Assembly: GCF_000003815.2 (NCBI RefSeq) | Contig: NC_049984.1 | Location: 19,567,628 to 19,625,357 of the forward strand | Source of the DNA: Branchiostoma floridae | Taxonomy: Eukaryota > Chordata > Leptocardii > Amphioxiformes > Branchiostomatidae | Direction of reading: 5' to 3' | DNA: 57,730 nt | Shown: positions 42,210 to 53,641 of the stretch, piece by piece | Layout: every line of letters begins with the position of its first letter | Position numbering within the stretch: position 1 is the stretch's first letter | Notes under the pieces: generated by a model | The model's input: only the letters and a program-made list of their open reading frames with translations | Told to the model about the DNA's origin: nothing | Databases searched by the model: none | Position numbers and translations under genes: made by a program

Positions 42210-42515
42210 TCAACATTGACGGGAAAATTTCAATTCATTACAAACCTGACACGGCAGTTCAGAGATAATCTTGGTGTCGGAGGCCTCAGTAAACCGTAAC
42301 ACTGGTGATCTCCATAGTTCTACGACCATCGACAAAGGAGGTTTTCCCCCTGGTGTAAACTGTGAACAGACGACAAACACCATATTCTCACCGTCTTCGT
42401 CTACGATGTGACGAAACCACGGACGATTCTTGCGCCATTTATCTTCAAAAGCGCGTTTGTGCTTGAATGTGGGACCGAGCTCGCAGCGCGCAGCTTCCCG
42501 TAATACTGATAGCAA
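42210..42515 (-). pseudogene. TTF/BED-type zinc-finger fragment, hAT/ZNF862-like
   Basis: Minus-strand frame KHKRAFEDKWRKNRPWF then DEDGENMVF; after a one-base shift CRLFTVYTRGKTSFVDG and RRTMEIT. A K-R-x-F...W...PW...(M)xCxxC...SF segment is typical of the N-terminal zinc finger of hAT-derived proteins such as ZNF862 and KIAA1586 relatives. Only this part remains. Confidence 0.45.
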
Positions 42516-42661
42516 AGTTCCGCGCCTCTTCGTGATTGACTTGGTGTTACCGCTTTGTCCGAGCCGCTGCTGACTGTGATTGGTGGAAAGTTGATTGGAT
42601 TTGTAGAATTATCACGCACGCCCTGTCGCATGCGCTACTTCAAAAGGCTGCCGCTGGACCT

Positions 42662-42675
42662 GCTACCATGGTAAC
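42662..42675. promoter_or_regulatory. RFX X-box-like site
   Basis: GCTACCATGGTAAC is a near-perfect palindrome matching the RFX X-box consensus (GTNRCC-RGYAAC). It lies in CpG-containing sequence near 42.5-42.8 kb. Function inferred from motif only. Confidence 0.4.
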
Positions 42676-42719
42676 GACACGTCTAGCCACATGTACATTT
42701 TCCATGCGCGTCTTGTTGT

Positions 42720-44279
42720 AGTTCACAACTCGCTGCTATTACAGCTTACATACATAATTTTCGGCGGAATGTAACGCTGTGTTTCACGGGGAAATGTCGG
42801 TCATCAAACTTGTATATTTTTTGCTAATCTTCCACTAAGATGATACAGAAATAGCCCGCCGATATAAAATGTAAGTAGGAGACTATTTTCACTGGCAGCT
42901 CGCTTCAGGTTTGGCTGGTTGACTGTCGACCTCATTGACGTGAGCCTACGGACAAGTCTAGCCGTGAAAAGTATTTCTTTCTGCGTAGTTCAGGTTGAGT
43001 TTTGGATTGAGATTTATCTTATATCAGAAAATAACTATTGGGAGACTGCATTCTTACTCAGCGTTGTGAACATGACCGCTGTTGGCAATTTTCCTCCGAT
43101 CTTTTGCAAATCTGTAACGTTACTCCTTGTACGGTGTTGGACGACGAGCAGGAAGGTGTTCAATTTTATCGAGAAATGCACCTTTCTTGATGGATAAAAG
43201 AAACAACAACACCAAGTGGCGGGGGAGTCGGACCAAAGCTTTTTGTTTCGAGATCGTGTGGTGTCGATAGCCTACTTTGAGGAATGAAATTTTGCTTCTT
43301 TTCCCAGGGGCATGTCCCCTAGTTTGGCGAGCCCCCAGCAATGTCGGGGACAGAAATAGATTTCAAGCTGGAGACAGCACTGGGTGAAAGTCCCTATGTA
43401 CTTGGGCGGAATGGAACGTGCCGACATCGACTTGCCCAAAAAGCTGGACGCCTATGTTTGAGGTGTCACGTAACAAAAAGGCGGGAAAATAATGGGACCA
43501 CGACATTACGGTTTTTTAATTGTCTTTATTTGCGCATGTGTTTGCCTTATTCGCCCATTTCTTTTACATCATTTAGCAGTATTTCATAACAATTTAGAGT
43601 GGATTATTCACCGTCAGTAATGGAAATAACTCCCAGGCCTACGGTCCCCTTTTTCGAAAATGTAAAGCCCCAGCACGTGTAAACATGTCCCTTAGACGAT
43701 ACCAACCGTCTCAGTATGGGTAACGTTATAGCTCGTTATGACAATTTCGTAATCATCAAAATGATGAAATTTTCCACTAACTTATGTAAAATTGAACTTT
43801 AAGTATTCGAGATACCATTCTTTTTACTCCTGGAACAATCATCTGTAACAGGAAAGTGGTACATGGAGGGTCGTTCTCCCCTTCCCCGTAGTGCTGTCTA
43901 CTGTTGGTACCGGCCGCTGACCTGAGATATCACTTTACTGTTCACGTGATAGCCTGCAGTACGTAATTTGTGCACTGCAGTCCAAGTTGTCGATAGTTTC
44001 TCGCATTTTGATAGCTGTAGCAGGCCCCCAAAATGTTGATACAGTGGTTTACAATACGTTAGGACCGCCCGATGGAACACAGGAACAGATCTGCCGCAGG
44101 GCGATGTTTTCAGGACAATTTTTTGACTACAGCTACCGGAAGTGCATCGACGTGTTGACTGCGACATTTGGTACACAGATAAACTAGTGTTTAATGCCTG
44201 TCGATTGACGAAGACATTAAGAAATTATCGTTGTTCTGAATATCAAAATTAAGGGGAGATAGCGACACTGTTGTATCGT
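42720..44279. other. Noncoding interior of the 3.15 kb interval
   Basis: Short frames on both strands (for example minus 43898-44176) show no recognisable domain. Several CpGs are present. Confidence 0.4.
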
Positions 44280-44525
44280 GACGAATAAAGGTTAGTCTCT
44301 CGTAGAACATGCCCGTCTTCAGCGCGACTCGGCCGTGTATAATTGAGTCCAGTAAATCTCCGTCGGTGAGACCGGGGGAGACAATGAAACATATTCAGCA
44401 AAAGGGACAAAGGTACTCTATAGTGTCAACATATAACAGGAAGAAAAGTCTGCTTAGTCTTTAAAAAATTGGGATCACAATAGTGTCACTCACGAAAAGT
44501 GACGAATAAAGGTTAACGGATGTTA

Positions 44526-46202
44526 CATGCAAGGGCTCTGTACCAAAAGTACTCAGAAACATTGGCCAATAACAAACTTAAACAAGAGTCTGTAAACTCA
44601 AACCTGCTTGAAATGTTTGGTTTTTTTATTAATGTTATTATGGCTATACGCTGATTTGGTGTTCACAACGTTTGTTTAATCTTTAGGTACTATGAAGATT
44701 GTTTGGGAGACCTGCTTCATTACCCTGTACTGTACACCAGTTCAGCCTTAATTGTCATGTATAGTTGAAGGATTGCTTGCACCAACAAGATTTTGGAGAC
44801 CTCATAATTGCATGAAAATGATGATGTAAATGATGTACATATGTTGATAATTTATTCTTAGTTATGTGAACTTGTTTATAACCAACCCTGGTCACTATGT
44901 TGTTTGTATACTGCATGTATTTGTGTGCTGTAAAGGTATCACTTCAAATACGAATTGTCCTCTTTATATATGCAAATTAGGTGTCATGATCAGTTGTCAT
45001 AATTTGACCTTCATGCTGGCATGTCTGTGAAAGCTATGTCCATATCATATATCATGTATATTTGTCATTCACTTCTTAAATTGCCGTCTTTAGAACATTT
45101 TGACATTATAGCCCTGCAGTTCCATAGCAACATGTTAGGGGGAGCATATATTGATTATACTCCCTTATGTTACCCGCTATCTTCTATCTAAATGTCAAGA
45201 TTATAGCACATGTAGTTCTTAAGATCAAAAAAGAGTATGTCTGCTACAGTACCTAGGTCTCATACAAGGGGCCCAAATTTGACCTGTACCCTTGTCTTTC
45301 CATTGATAAGCATTACGTTATGATATGGTGGAAATATGGAAAAGCCACAACCTTTATCTCCAACGAGGTCTGTAACCAAACATGGACAATCTTCATAATT
45401 CCAGACAGGGCCTCAATTTATAGCAATTGCCCCAGGTATGGCGAAAATAGATGTAGTTTTGAACCACTCAAACTGTGAAGGACACCTTCTCTTTTTTAAA
45501 AGTATGTCGGCTTGGTCATTGCTCTCCATACTGTGATTTCCGGGGTGCTTTTAGTTTCGCGGTATTTGCGGAGACCATTGTGCCGCGAATCTACTGCTCC
45601 GCGGATGTGTATGTTACTAATGTGCCCCCCTCCCCAAATGCATACTTGTAATTTTCACGGCCGACTTCGAAATACATTGTAAGATATAAAGAACAAGGAG
45701 TGATGCAAAAACAACACACATGCGATCATGTGAACGATATCAAAATTTTATTCAATGTATACAAATGTAAACAAGTTAAGCCAGGGTTCATTATTGAGTT
45801 ACAAACAATATATGTATACTAGGGTTTCGGTAACGGCATCTGCCTTACATACCAGTAGCTTTAGAAACACTCAGAATTCAGTATTACGTTTATTATTAAA
45901 ATAACAATTTGGTGTCTCGAGTCCCTCGGTGTAGTACAGTAATTGTTAGAAAAATTTGGAGGACAAAGTAGATGTAAATGTTTGCAGTGGCGGTTATTTA
46001 ACATGAGAAACTTCATATGTGTCGGATTAATCAATAAAAACAACAAGTAGTGTGTCATTTTTACAGACTGTGTGTGAATGAAACATTAATAACAACGACA
46101 GGAAAGTCAACAAACGGGAGATCTAAAGACCGAGGTGCTAACAATCATAAATAACAACACTGTCAGGCAAATCCGCACGTGGAGGCTTTTGTTAGACAAT
46201 GT
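44526..46202. other. Noncoding interval
   Basis: AT-rich; no exon recognised. Contains at about 44580 a copy of the AAACTCAAACCTGCTTGAAA repeat also seen at 35.85 kb, and at 45560-45605 a short CpG-rich piece with GCGGTATTTGCGGAGACC. Confidence 0.45.
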
Positions 46203-46998
46203 TCACGGCGTGTCGGCAGAGTATTGTTTACCTTCTTCAATGTAGGTATAATTGCCGCATCTAGGGAGAAACCACTTAGGGAAATTTGTGTCTGTGGAAT
46301 TAATACACACTCTTGATAGCCCGTAGGACACCGCTTTATTTGTATTAATTGTAAGTTGGAGGTCTGGACGTACTGCCCATGTCTTCTCAGGCATTCTCTG
46401 ACGATTTCTTTATTCCAGGGAGTCCTCTCCTATTTCACCTGTAGGGATTATATGTATTTCATGGTAAGGCTTCAAGGTACACCATGATGAATGGTTTTGC
46501 ATTGTTATGTTAAGCAGTTGAGTTAGTATAGTTATATGTATACCCACCAATATATGGGATTTTCCCCTGGAAACTGTATTCATTCAGGAACTCCTGAATG
46601 ATGTCTGCTCCTTTGGTGATGGCTGCTCTGCAGTATTCGTTTGTGTTCTTGGTTCTGTCGTCGTTAACGTGATCTGGAGGGATTGAGATCATGTTATGGT
46701 CAGCGCTGTAGTTATATCTGGTTGGATGGACTGTTATGTTTGGCAGTGACCTTGAGATAGCATACCACAACTTTGTACTCACCCGTAGTCTTCATGCATC
46801 CAATTTTGTTAAATTTGGGTACCAATAGTTCAAGCACCATACGTGGTACAACAGCATGTTGTGTTTGTTGGCATCATCCCTTAGGTGGTCAACCATATTC
46901 TGGACCACCTGCCCACACTCATTGACAAGACGTCCTCTTGTTGCCGGATGTGTGCAGAACGTGCCAGTATATGTCTTGACTATGAGTAACATCGGCAT
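46203..46998 (-). pseudogene. Exon-like remnants, unrecognised
   Basis: Minus-strand stretches: VKTYTGTFCTHPATRGRLVN, MVDHLRDDANKHNMLLYHVW (46998-46792); KLWYAISRSLPNITVHPTRY, MISIPPDHVNDDRTKNTNEY, ITKGADIIQEFLNEYSFQGK (46782-46540); and DTNFPKWFLPRCGNYTYIEE (about 46300-46230). A GTGAGT donor lies at about 46783-46788. They follow the coiled-coil exon at 47.0-47.4 kb and may be its downstream exons, with at least one frame problem. Family not recognised. Confidence 0.35.
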
Positions 46999-47004
46999 AT
47001 GACA

Positions 47005-47430
47005 TTACCCATCTCTGAGGTTAATCTTACGTTGCTGATCCGCAAGCTGTGTTTCTAAATCTTCTACCAGGGCTCGAAGCTGTAAGATTTTTATTTTGCA
47101 AAGTTTGTTTACGGTCTTGAATGACTTTTGTCCCCAGTTTTGATTTCTTCTGTCTACACTTTTGCAGACTGACTCTGAGACTTCTCTTCTACCTTGTGTC
47201 CTGTTCAGCTGTTGTTGGAGCTGTTCACATTCAGCCAACAGCCCAGACTTTTCAATCAACAGTGCAGACTTTTCTTCTTCCCATTTGCTCTTGCCTTTCA
47301 TGGGATCTACTTTCAGTCGTACATCCGGGGAGGGTGGCAGATACGTGTGCTTTTTCGCGGCGTCTACCTGATACCTTGTTAAGCATGGTATATGTTTCTC
47401 CAGTTCGGTGAAGCTATGATTGTCAGCCAT
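47005..47430 (-). CDS. First exon, coiled-coil protein, unrecognised
   Basis: ATCATGGCTG start context, then 141 codons: MADNHSFTELEKHIPCLTRY, QVDAAKKHTYLPPSPDVRLK, a coiled coil (residues about 57-85: EEEKSALLIEKSGLLAECEQ) and a second heptad region (ILQLRALVEDLETQLADQQR). It ends at TAA or, alternatively, at an overlapping GTAATG donor (GGGTAATG). The SFTELEKHIPCLTRYQ start resembles N-termini I recall from a lancelet multigene, transposon-like family, but that is from memory. Downstream minus-strand exons at 46.2-47.0 kb may belong to it. Confidence 0.45.
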   Translation of the reverse strand: MADNHSFTELEKHIPCLTRYQVDAAKKHTYLPPSPDVRLKVDPMKGKSKWEEEKSALLIEKSGLLAECEQLQQQLNRTQGRREVSESVCKSVDRRNQNWGQKSFKTVNKLCKIKILQLRALVEDLETQLADQQRKINLRDG

Positions 47431-48020
47431 GATTGCGAAAATTTTTCTTCGTGTAAAAGACTGATTTGCGCAGTTATAGCATTCCACAAGAGAGGTCAAA
47501 AGCTCCATTTCTATTGCGTTGCCCCCCCCCCCCCCATCTGTAAGCCTGGATTCTCTCAGACATTTCCAAAGATTGTACGAGTCGTCTGGGGCAAGTACCT
47601 GGCGGACGGCGCTGACAGAGTCACTGGCCCGTTGAAGATGGTCGCAATCTTCCCTTCCCTCTCCCTCTTCTCTGTCCGCCGTATGTTATATTGTATGTTC
47701 CTGCATGCCCCTAAAAAGAGAGTATGAAATATAATCCATGATCATATAGGAATATTCTAGTATGCATATTTTTCATTCACCAATTTTCCATTTGTCTCTT
47801 GATATACATGTGTTTAGTCTTACACTGCATTATACTTCTTCAGCAGCTTGTCCAATATGCTTGTAAGACTACCAAGGAAGCATGTTCGAAGGAAGTGGAA
47901 TTCCTAAATCAAGTGCTGAACATAAGACAGTCTTTCTTTTTATCTGCGAAGATTCTAAGAAACTGGTTTTGCCAGACTGCTCCAGACTTACTTTTAGGAA
48001 AGACAATACCTGTGACTTAC

Positions 48021-48117
48021 TTCTTATGAGTTTGTCGGGGGTATGTGACATCACCGCTCTTGATGGCCTGAGTGATGCGCCTGGTCACCTCCTGGTTGTT
48101 GTTGGCCTTCCATGAAC
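48021..48117 (-). CDS. Internal exon, unrecognised
   Basis: TTTTTAAAG acceptor, 31 open codons (SWKANNNQEVTRRITQAIKS, GDVTYPRQTHKK) and GTAAGT donor. Clean splice sites and GC-rich third positions support a real exon. Confidence 0.45.
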
Positions 48118-48459
48118 CTTTAAAAATATAGTGTATGTTAATCCTAAAAGCATCATAGAAGTCTTTAGCATAAGGTATGGCCAGTAATGGATCATCATTC
48201 AATGCATGTCCATGCGGTGAACACCCACTACTTATAACGTGTGCATTTTTTTCAAATCTTTTCATTACTGATATCTTGTTGAAATCCATATACATGCAAG
48301 CTTATTTTAAGTACAGCGTTATGTATGAGACACTTTTTTCACACGTCTATTTGTAAGATCACAGGAATAATTTGTAATTCATAACCTTTCATAGCTAGTA
48401 TGTCAAAGATTCTCTGTAAAGCATGACATTTTCGCAATGCAATGAAGTGTATTATATAC

Positions 48460-48521
48460 TTTTGATCATCATTGTAGGTCATATCCTCCCCCAGTGCCTT
48501 GTAGATTCGCCTAGCCTCACG
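48460..48521 (-). CDS. Candidate internal exon, unrecognised
   Basis: CTTTGCAG acceptor, REARRIYKALGEDMTYNDDQ, GTATAT donor. Its phase does not match the exon at 48021-48117 directly, so either another exon lies between them or the donor is wrong. Confidence 0.35.
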
Positions 48522-48675
48522 CTGCAAAGATCCAATAAAAGAAATTTAAGTCTTGCTATCACATTTCATACATACATGTTGTCTTTCCAAAATCTGTACA
48601 GCTTTAAAAGGCAAAGGCACCAATGGCAATAAATACAATTCCCTGAATTTACATTTATCCATCATAATATTGCTT

Positions 48676-48712
48676 AATATAATAATAGTAATAATAATAA
48701 TAATATAAACAT
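48676..48712. repeat. AAT microsatellite
   Basis: Interrupted (AAT)n/(ATA)n run: AATATAATAATAGTAATAATAATAAT.. pattern over about 35 bp. Confidence 0.8.
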
Positions 48713-49268
48713 CTTCATAAAAACACCTTTATTGAACATCGAACCATCCCATCAAAAATCTAAGTTCTTGGTCATTCCCATGCCACCAGGTATTTAGATT
48801 AAACAGTGACTGAAGTTGATGGCTCATAATGTCATGAAGGTCATGAACTCCTTTCAGCGATGAAGGACAGGTTTTGGAATTGGAGGTCAAAGTCAATTGA
48901 ATTGTGTGCTTCACCTCGGAAGAGGATGACTCGTGATGATGAATATGAATGTCACAGTGAACATGGCAGCCGAGCTGAAACTTTGGAACTTTTCAATAGC
49001 CCGGGTTAACAAATAAATTTAACATAATCCAATTTCAAAGGATATCTAAGGAGCAAGTTCGCGCCAAAAAAAAAGCTCCACTTGGAGCGACCAAAACAAA
49101 TGTAATCCACGCCTACAACGGCGTAAACCAATCAGCTATTGTTGCCAGTAGTGAAATGGATGATTGACATTGATTTCCTCATCCATATGCATGATTTGCG
49201 AGTGAGGATTTTTGAGCTGAGAGGGCCTTTTTGACCACCGTGCTTGGCATTGCGGCCGAAGAATGAAT
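48713..49268. other. Noncoding interval
   Basis: No exon recognised; contains a short A-run at about 49066-49073 followed by AGCTCCACTTGGAGC, a small palindrome. Confidence 0.4.
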
Positions 49269-49592
49269 TCATTTATAGAAGAAATGTTGGACATAAAAAC
49301 AACAAGTATAACTTTGCTTTCGTTGTGATATGAGTTTTGAGGCCACAAAATCATTAGGCCAGGTCGAATGGTTAAAGAGAGTTGAAGCAGCTTTCAGCAC
49401 ACCTTCTTCAAGATTGCCAAATCTAGTGGTCACAAAGTCACAGAAATCATCTATGAGGCGGTCAGTCATAGCCCTGAATGTGATGTCTTCCTGCTCACCC
49501 CTGGGACCTTGCAGCTTAACGTCAAGGTAGATGCTGTCCTCAGGTGGCCCAACATCATTCAGGAACTGCTGCAGCGAAAGTCCTGGAGTTGT
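49269..49592 (-). CDS. Terminal exon, hAT/ZNF862-like C-terminal region
   Basis: TTTTTTAG acceptor, then 107 codons: TTPGLSLQQFLNDV, EDSIYLDVKLQGPRGEQEDI, TFRAMTDRLIDDFCDFVTTR, FGNLEEGVLKAASTLFNHS, then TAG/TAA. The pattern (PG..L..FL..V, a short loop, then RQ/MTDRLI..F.....RF..L) matches what I recall of the region before the hAT dimerisation domain in ZNF862/KIAA1586-like proteins. Starts in phase 0, as the preceding exon ends. The dimerisation domain itself is absent. Confidence 0.5.
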   Translation of the reverse strand, partial: TTPGLSLQQFLNDVGPPEDSIYLDVKLQGPRGEQEDITFRAMTDRLIDDFCDFVTTRFGNLEEGVLKAASTLFNHSTWPNDFVASKLISQRKQSYTCCFYVQHFFYK

Positions 49593-49800
49593 CTAAAAAA
49601 TTAAAACAACTTGCTATCAGTTCATGATAACTTTCTGCCAAACTTGAATAAGAAGACTTTGGGACATGTGCAGCTGAAATGACAAAGAGTGCATTGGCTT
49701 ACTGCTATTGTTAAATTGCAAACAAGTCACCTTTTGATGAATTCACACACCATTGAACAGGAAATATTAGTTCAATTTTGGAAAAAAAAAATTAACTGAC

Positions 49801-50149
49801 CTGCATGGCCATCATGGCGAGTGTCACCTGCGATAGCCCGTCACTCACATCCTGTAAGGTAAGTCCGTCCTTCTGGAACAGTAGACTTGCTTCGTCCTCC
49901 TTAGGGCCCAGCGCTTTCAGAACCATTCTCCCTAGATATGGATGATACTCATAACCTCGGGACTCGTGCTGTGTAGCCCTGAACTTTGGTAGCTTTGGGT
50001 GATTCATCACCCGTACCTTTTCCTCCAGGTATGCCAGGGCGGAGATCAAACGTGAAGCTGAAAACATCGGCTGCAGAATCGTTGCCTGCTCCAGTGCCTG
50101 ATACTTCGCCTCCTCCACCTTCTCTCTCTGTCCAGCCTCCGACATGTCG
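49801..50149 (-). CDS. Penultimate exon, hAT/ZNF862-like
   Basis: Open frame DMSEAGQREKVEEAKYQAL, FSASRLISALAYLEEKVRVM, GYEYHPYLGRMVLKALGPKE, GLTLQDVSDGLSQVTLAMMA, ending CAG before GTCAGT in phase 0, which joins the next exon. Helical, charged and probably part of an RNase H-like insertion domain of a domesticated hAT protein. The acceptor is uncertain (CTGCTGAG or further upstream). Confidence 0.45.
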
Positions 50150-50386
50150 CTCAGCAGTTCCACAAGTGTAACAATGGAACAGAGCAGAATTCAGGCGAAA
50201 TGTCTATGAAATATGTGAAGGCCTCAATCTTAACATCATGTTAATAGTAACAAGAACAAGGTAGAAATGTGGACCAAGGTACTTTAACCTCCTAATAGAG
50301 CAAACAAAACACATTCTGTATGTATGAAATAGAACATGCAAACAGTTATGATCTCTCACAAAAATATATTTTAAATGTTCTAACGA

Positions 50387-50829
50387 AGGACACACCAATT
50401 TAATTGCTTGGTTCACGGATTCGCTCGCTCCTATTTTTTGGTGAATCAAAATAAAAATAAAAATTACCAGTCAACAAATTTTCACCATTAATGAATCCAG
50501 TCACCAACTTTCTGGTGTAGCAAATTGGCTTTTATATTAGCTCCTTAAAATGTGGGTATTATTATTGCAGTTATATTTTTCATTCATTCAGAATGGGACA
50601 AACATATCAACTGACACTACTTTTGTAATTTTCAACGAACAGGTGCTGTTACTGTACAGTAATAGTGTTTTTGTGCTTTTTTCAAGCTGAAAACTTTTTA
50701 TTCTTTATATTTTGGATCAGCCCTTATCTTTACCCCAACCATTTCACAATTTTATTTTTTTTTTCGCCCTTTCGCTCCATATTTTTTATGAAAAAATCCG
50801 TGAACCAAGCAATTAAATTGGTGTGGCCT
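50387..50829. mobile_element. MITE with 35 bp terminal inverted repeats
   Basis: 50391-50421 and 50795-50825 are exact 31 bp inverted repeats (CACACCAATTTAATTGC.. / ..GCAATTAAATTGGTGTG), extending to 50387 and 50829 with one mismatch. Element length 443 bp, AT-rich, without ORFs. No clear target duplication (flanks CGA and AAA), so the superfamily is open. Confidence 0.88.
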
Positions 50830-50869
50830 AAAAATAACTTAATAATGATTATTTAGAGAGAGAAAAAAA

Positions 50870-51705
50870 TCACTGCAAGTCTCACAAATCAACATTGTTC
50901 TTTTGACCCCCTTCATAATTTTATTCCAATTTCTATGTTGAAGGTCTATTTTATTTTTGCTTTCAAACATCCAACACATCTCATAAGAAATTTACATGTA
51001 TAACAGTTTCTGTACTGATACTACATGACATCTGCAGCATTCCAGTACATCTTGGTCTTTTCTTAAATACGCTTTTCCTCAGCCTTTGAGAGGGAAAGGG
51101 TAGACCCATCTTTGGACAGTTGGACATGATTGTCCACGATGGAGATGGTTCACATGTGGACAAATGCCATAGTCCTAGAGATCTCTGCTGCACATGTGGA
51201 CAGGGCTTTTTAGTATTTTTTGTCATTCTTTACTCAGCTCTTTACTCCACACATAATTCTTTTCCTAACAATGAATGAGGCCACAGGAGCAATTTTCACT
51301 TTACCAAAGTCTTACACACCTCTGCATCACACATGCACAACTTATATTGTGTCCATGGCAATCTTAACTTGACACTGGAAAAGTCAAAGTAGCAACTAAT
51401 AATATTGATAAAAGCTAAATCTATCTTCATATGACTACTACAATTACAAATAAACATGAACATAACTATTAGACGCCTTCCTACAAAATCTCTGGCCACA
51501 TGTAAACTTTCTCCCCAGTAACAAGCTATAGCTATGCACGTCCAAATCCTAAACCGTCCAGGACGGTTTCAGTCATGACTTGTGCAAATGACTGCTTTGA
51601 CAGAGAAGTTATATCTTTAGGAGAAGTGCAAAATGGAAAATATCATTTCATGCAAGTGGCACATGGCATCTCTTGAACGTACAGAAATACTGGAGCACAT
51701 GGGCA
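50870..51705. other. Noncoding interval
   Basis: Probable 3' UTR of the HECT gene near its right side; otherwise nothing recognised. Confidence 0.45.
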
Positions 51706-51959
51706 CTAGGCCCTTCCGAAACTGCATCCACCAATGATGGCTTCTTCCATCTGTTGGGCAAACTCAGTGTCGGAAAGGGTGCCCATGTGCTCTGGCATTA
51801 TAAGCATAAGTGAACATGTGCTGGACACGGGTAGGCAGCAGCACCCATCATCACACTCCTTGAACGTCAGTGATGGCTCCTGGATCCATCCTGTCAGGGG
51901 CTTGGTTTCAAGTGCTGTAAAGAACTTGAGAAAGTCCTTGAGGGAGACGCTAGCAGATC
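51706..51959 (-). CDS. HECT-type E3 ubiquitin ligase, last exon (C-lobe)
   Basis: After CCATCCAG, 84 codons including the stop: SASVSLKDFLKFFTALET, KPLTGWIQEPSLTFKEC, CLPVSSTCSLMLIMPEH, FAQQMEEAIIGGCSFGRA. The P-x-S-T-C-x-L-x-L-x-(L/M)P block is the HECT active-site region; its Cys accepts ubiquitin as a thioester. The AI...FGxA end is the typical C-terminus of G2E3-like HECT domains in invertebrates. Begins with two bases that complete the phase-1 codon of the exon at 54159-54390. The protein transfers ubiquitin from an E2 to substrates. Confidence 0.75.
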
Positions 51960-51999
51960 CTGGATGGTTACAAAGAAAATGTACCACTGTAAATTAAAT

Positions 52000-53012
52000 T
52001 AAACTAGAGTTTCACGAAACACATACCTAAGTTCGCCAAATAATCAAGGTTCATAATGGAGAGTGTCTTCATCAAAGACTTTAAGCTCTCATTCATGTAT
52101 TAAGAGTACCTACAAAATTAAACAGCTGCATGAAAGTGTGTATATGGCGGTTGAAAATTCCCTTTTATCCATTCCAAATTACTTCCAACGTCAAAGTGTG
52201 TTTAACAAACGAGTGTGCTTGCAATACAGAGCAAAACATCTCCAGATATCCTTTTTTAAATTGGATTTGGAGGTTGGTCGCAATAGCAATAACCCATATA
52301 ACTCATTGGTATAAACCAATTCAAAGGTCAAACAATGTTCTTGTCTGCAACAACTCTGCACGTGTCATGGCGTTGCTAGGATAAAACTACACAAAATCTC
52401 ACTTCCTGATGATAATGAGAAGAGACGGTTTGTGGGCTCTTCGCTGTACCTTCTAAATCTTAAAATGAATCACCACGGATGTATGCCTCCCTTATAATTA
52501 TGACATGGACCACACTACTTTCTTACCATTCACTTGGGGGGGGGGGGGGTCTTAGTGGTAACGAAGTACTGTGTTATGCTTCCATAAGAAGACACTGTGG
52601 TCCACAAAGCACATGGCACCAGCAAACTAATAAACGTGTCACCAGAAATAACATCTATGTTTTGCTACAAACACATATAGCGTGCAGCTGGCTAGCGAGT
52701 CAGTGCTGCCAGTGTCTTTGAAATGGGGTTAATTCCTTGAATGGAATTTCAAAGTTACAATCATGTAAATGAAACCCCAGATTTCTATTCCACACATTTC
52801 AGAATTTTAATCATCTCCTAAGGTATATACATACCAAAAATAATGCAAATCCACCAACATCTGCTTGATTTATTCTCCTCCAAAGATAAAACCAAAATCA
52901 CCTATTGCAGTTCAGAACAAGCTGCTAGGGGCCCAAACTTGCACAACTTCCCCCCTTCCCACTACTCATACATCATGACTCACCACTTTAGAAACTCTTT
53001 ACCTCCAACTTT
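52000..53012. other. HECT gene intron
   Basis: No exon recognised. A G13 run lies at about 52536-52548. Confidence 0.45.
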
Positions 53013-53400
53013 GAACCATCGCTGCAATACTGTAACATGCCGATAGGAGGCCCATCATTGAACTTGACTTTAATTTTCCCAACCCCCACATGACTACCAA
53101 AAATCATGCAAAACGATCCACACCGTCTTGAGTTATCTTGTACGTAAACACACAAACACACTCGCCTCGCTGCTGTGCCGATGAAAAGCGGCAGGAGGCC
53201 CATTAGCGAACTCGACCTTCATTTTCCTAACCCCCACAAAACTAAATCAAATCAATCAAAACTATCCACAAATTCACGAGTTATCTTGTACGAAAACACA
53301 CACACAAACACGCCCCGCTGTAGCGCCGACAAAAACCTCCAGGTGAACCGTTTTCGAACGGGACCTTCCTTCCTTCAACCGCTACTCAAATACCACATAT
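53013..53400. repeat. Diverged tandem repeat, about 145 bp period
   Basis: GAGTTATCTTGTACG plus an ACACACAAACAC tract recurs at 53132 and 53278, and related GGCCCAT-GAACTTGACTT text at 53049 and 53194, with a third related start near 53324. Three diverged copies of a unit of about 145 bp within the HECT intron. Confidence 0.7.
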
Positions 53401-53641
53401 CATGAATTTCCATCCATAACTACTCAACTTATATGCTGCTAACCTACATAAAGAGACACAACACCATATCTCTACCCAAAATATAACCTTGCCATTCTGG
53501 CGAAGGTAATTAAATTGATTGCAGTTCTTTTGAACAGGTGGTGGTGACTTCCAATCCCACGATATATTCAATAATTCAACCGTAAATAGCAGCAGCACCT
53601 GGCATTGTAATTCTTGGCCAAGGCACATGTGTTACAGGTTA

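Larger units (their letters stand above)
41376..44525. mobile_element. Interval bounded by 25 bp inverted repeats (3.15 kb)
   Basis: 41376-41400 (TAACATCCG-TTAACC-TTTATTCGTC) is the exact reverse complement of 44501-44525. Subterminal copies of ACCTTTATYCGTC lie just inside: 41405-41419 near the left end and 44280-44294 near the right. This fits a DNA transposon with repeated transposase-binding sites. Inside are a decayed zinc-finger fragment (42210-42515), an RFX-like site and a YY1-like start. The superfamily is unknown; a TTAA inside the repeat would fit piggyBac- or Kolobok-type targets, but this is weak. Confidence 0.55.

Noticed and set aside
50391-50825. TSD of 8 bp for the MITE (hAT)
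   Set aside because: The flanking 8-mers do not match, so a hAT assignment is unsupported.
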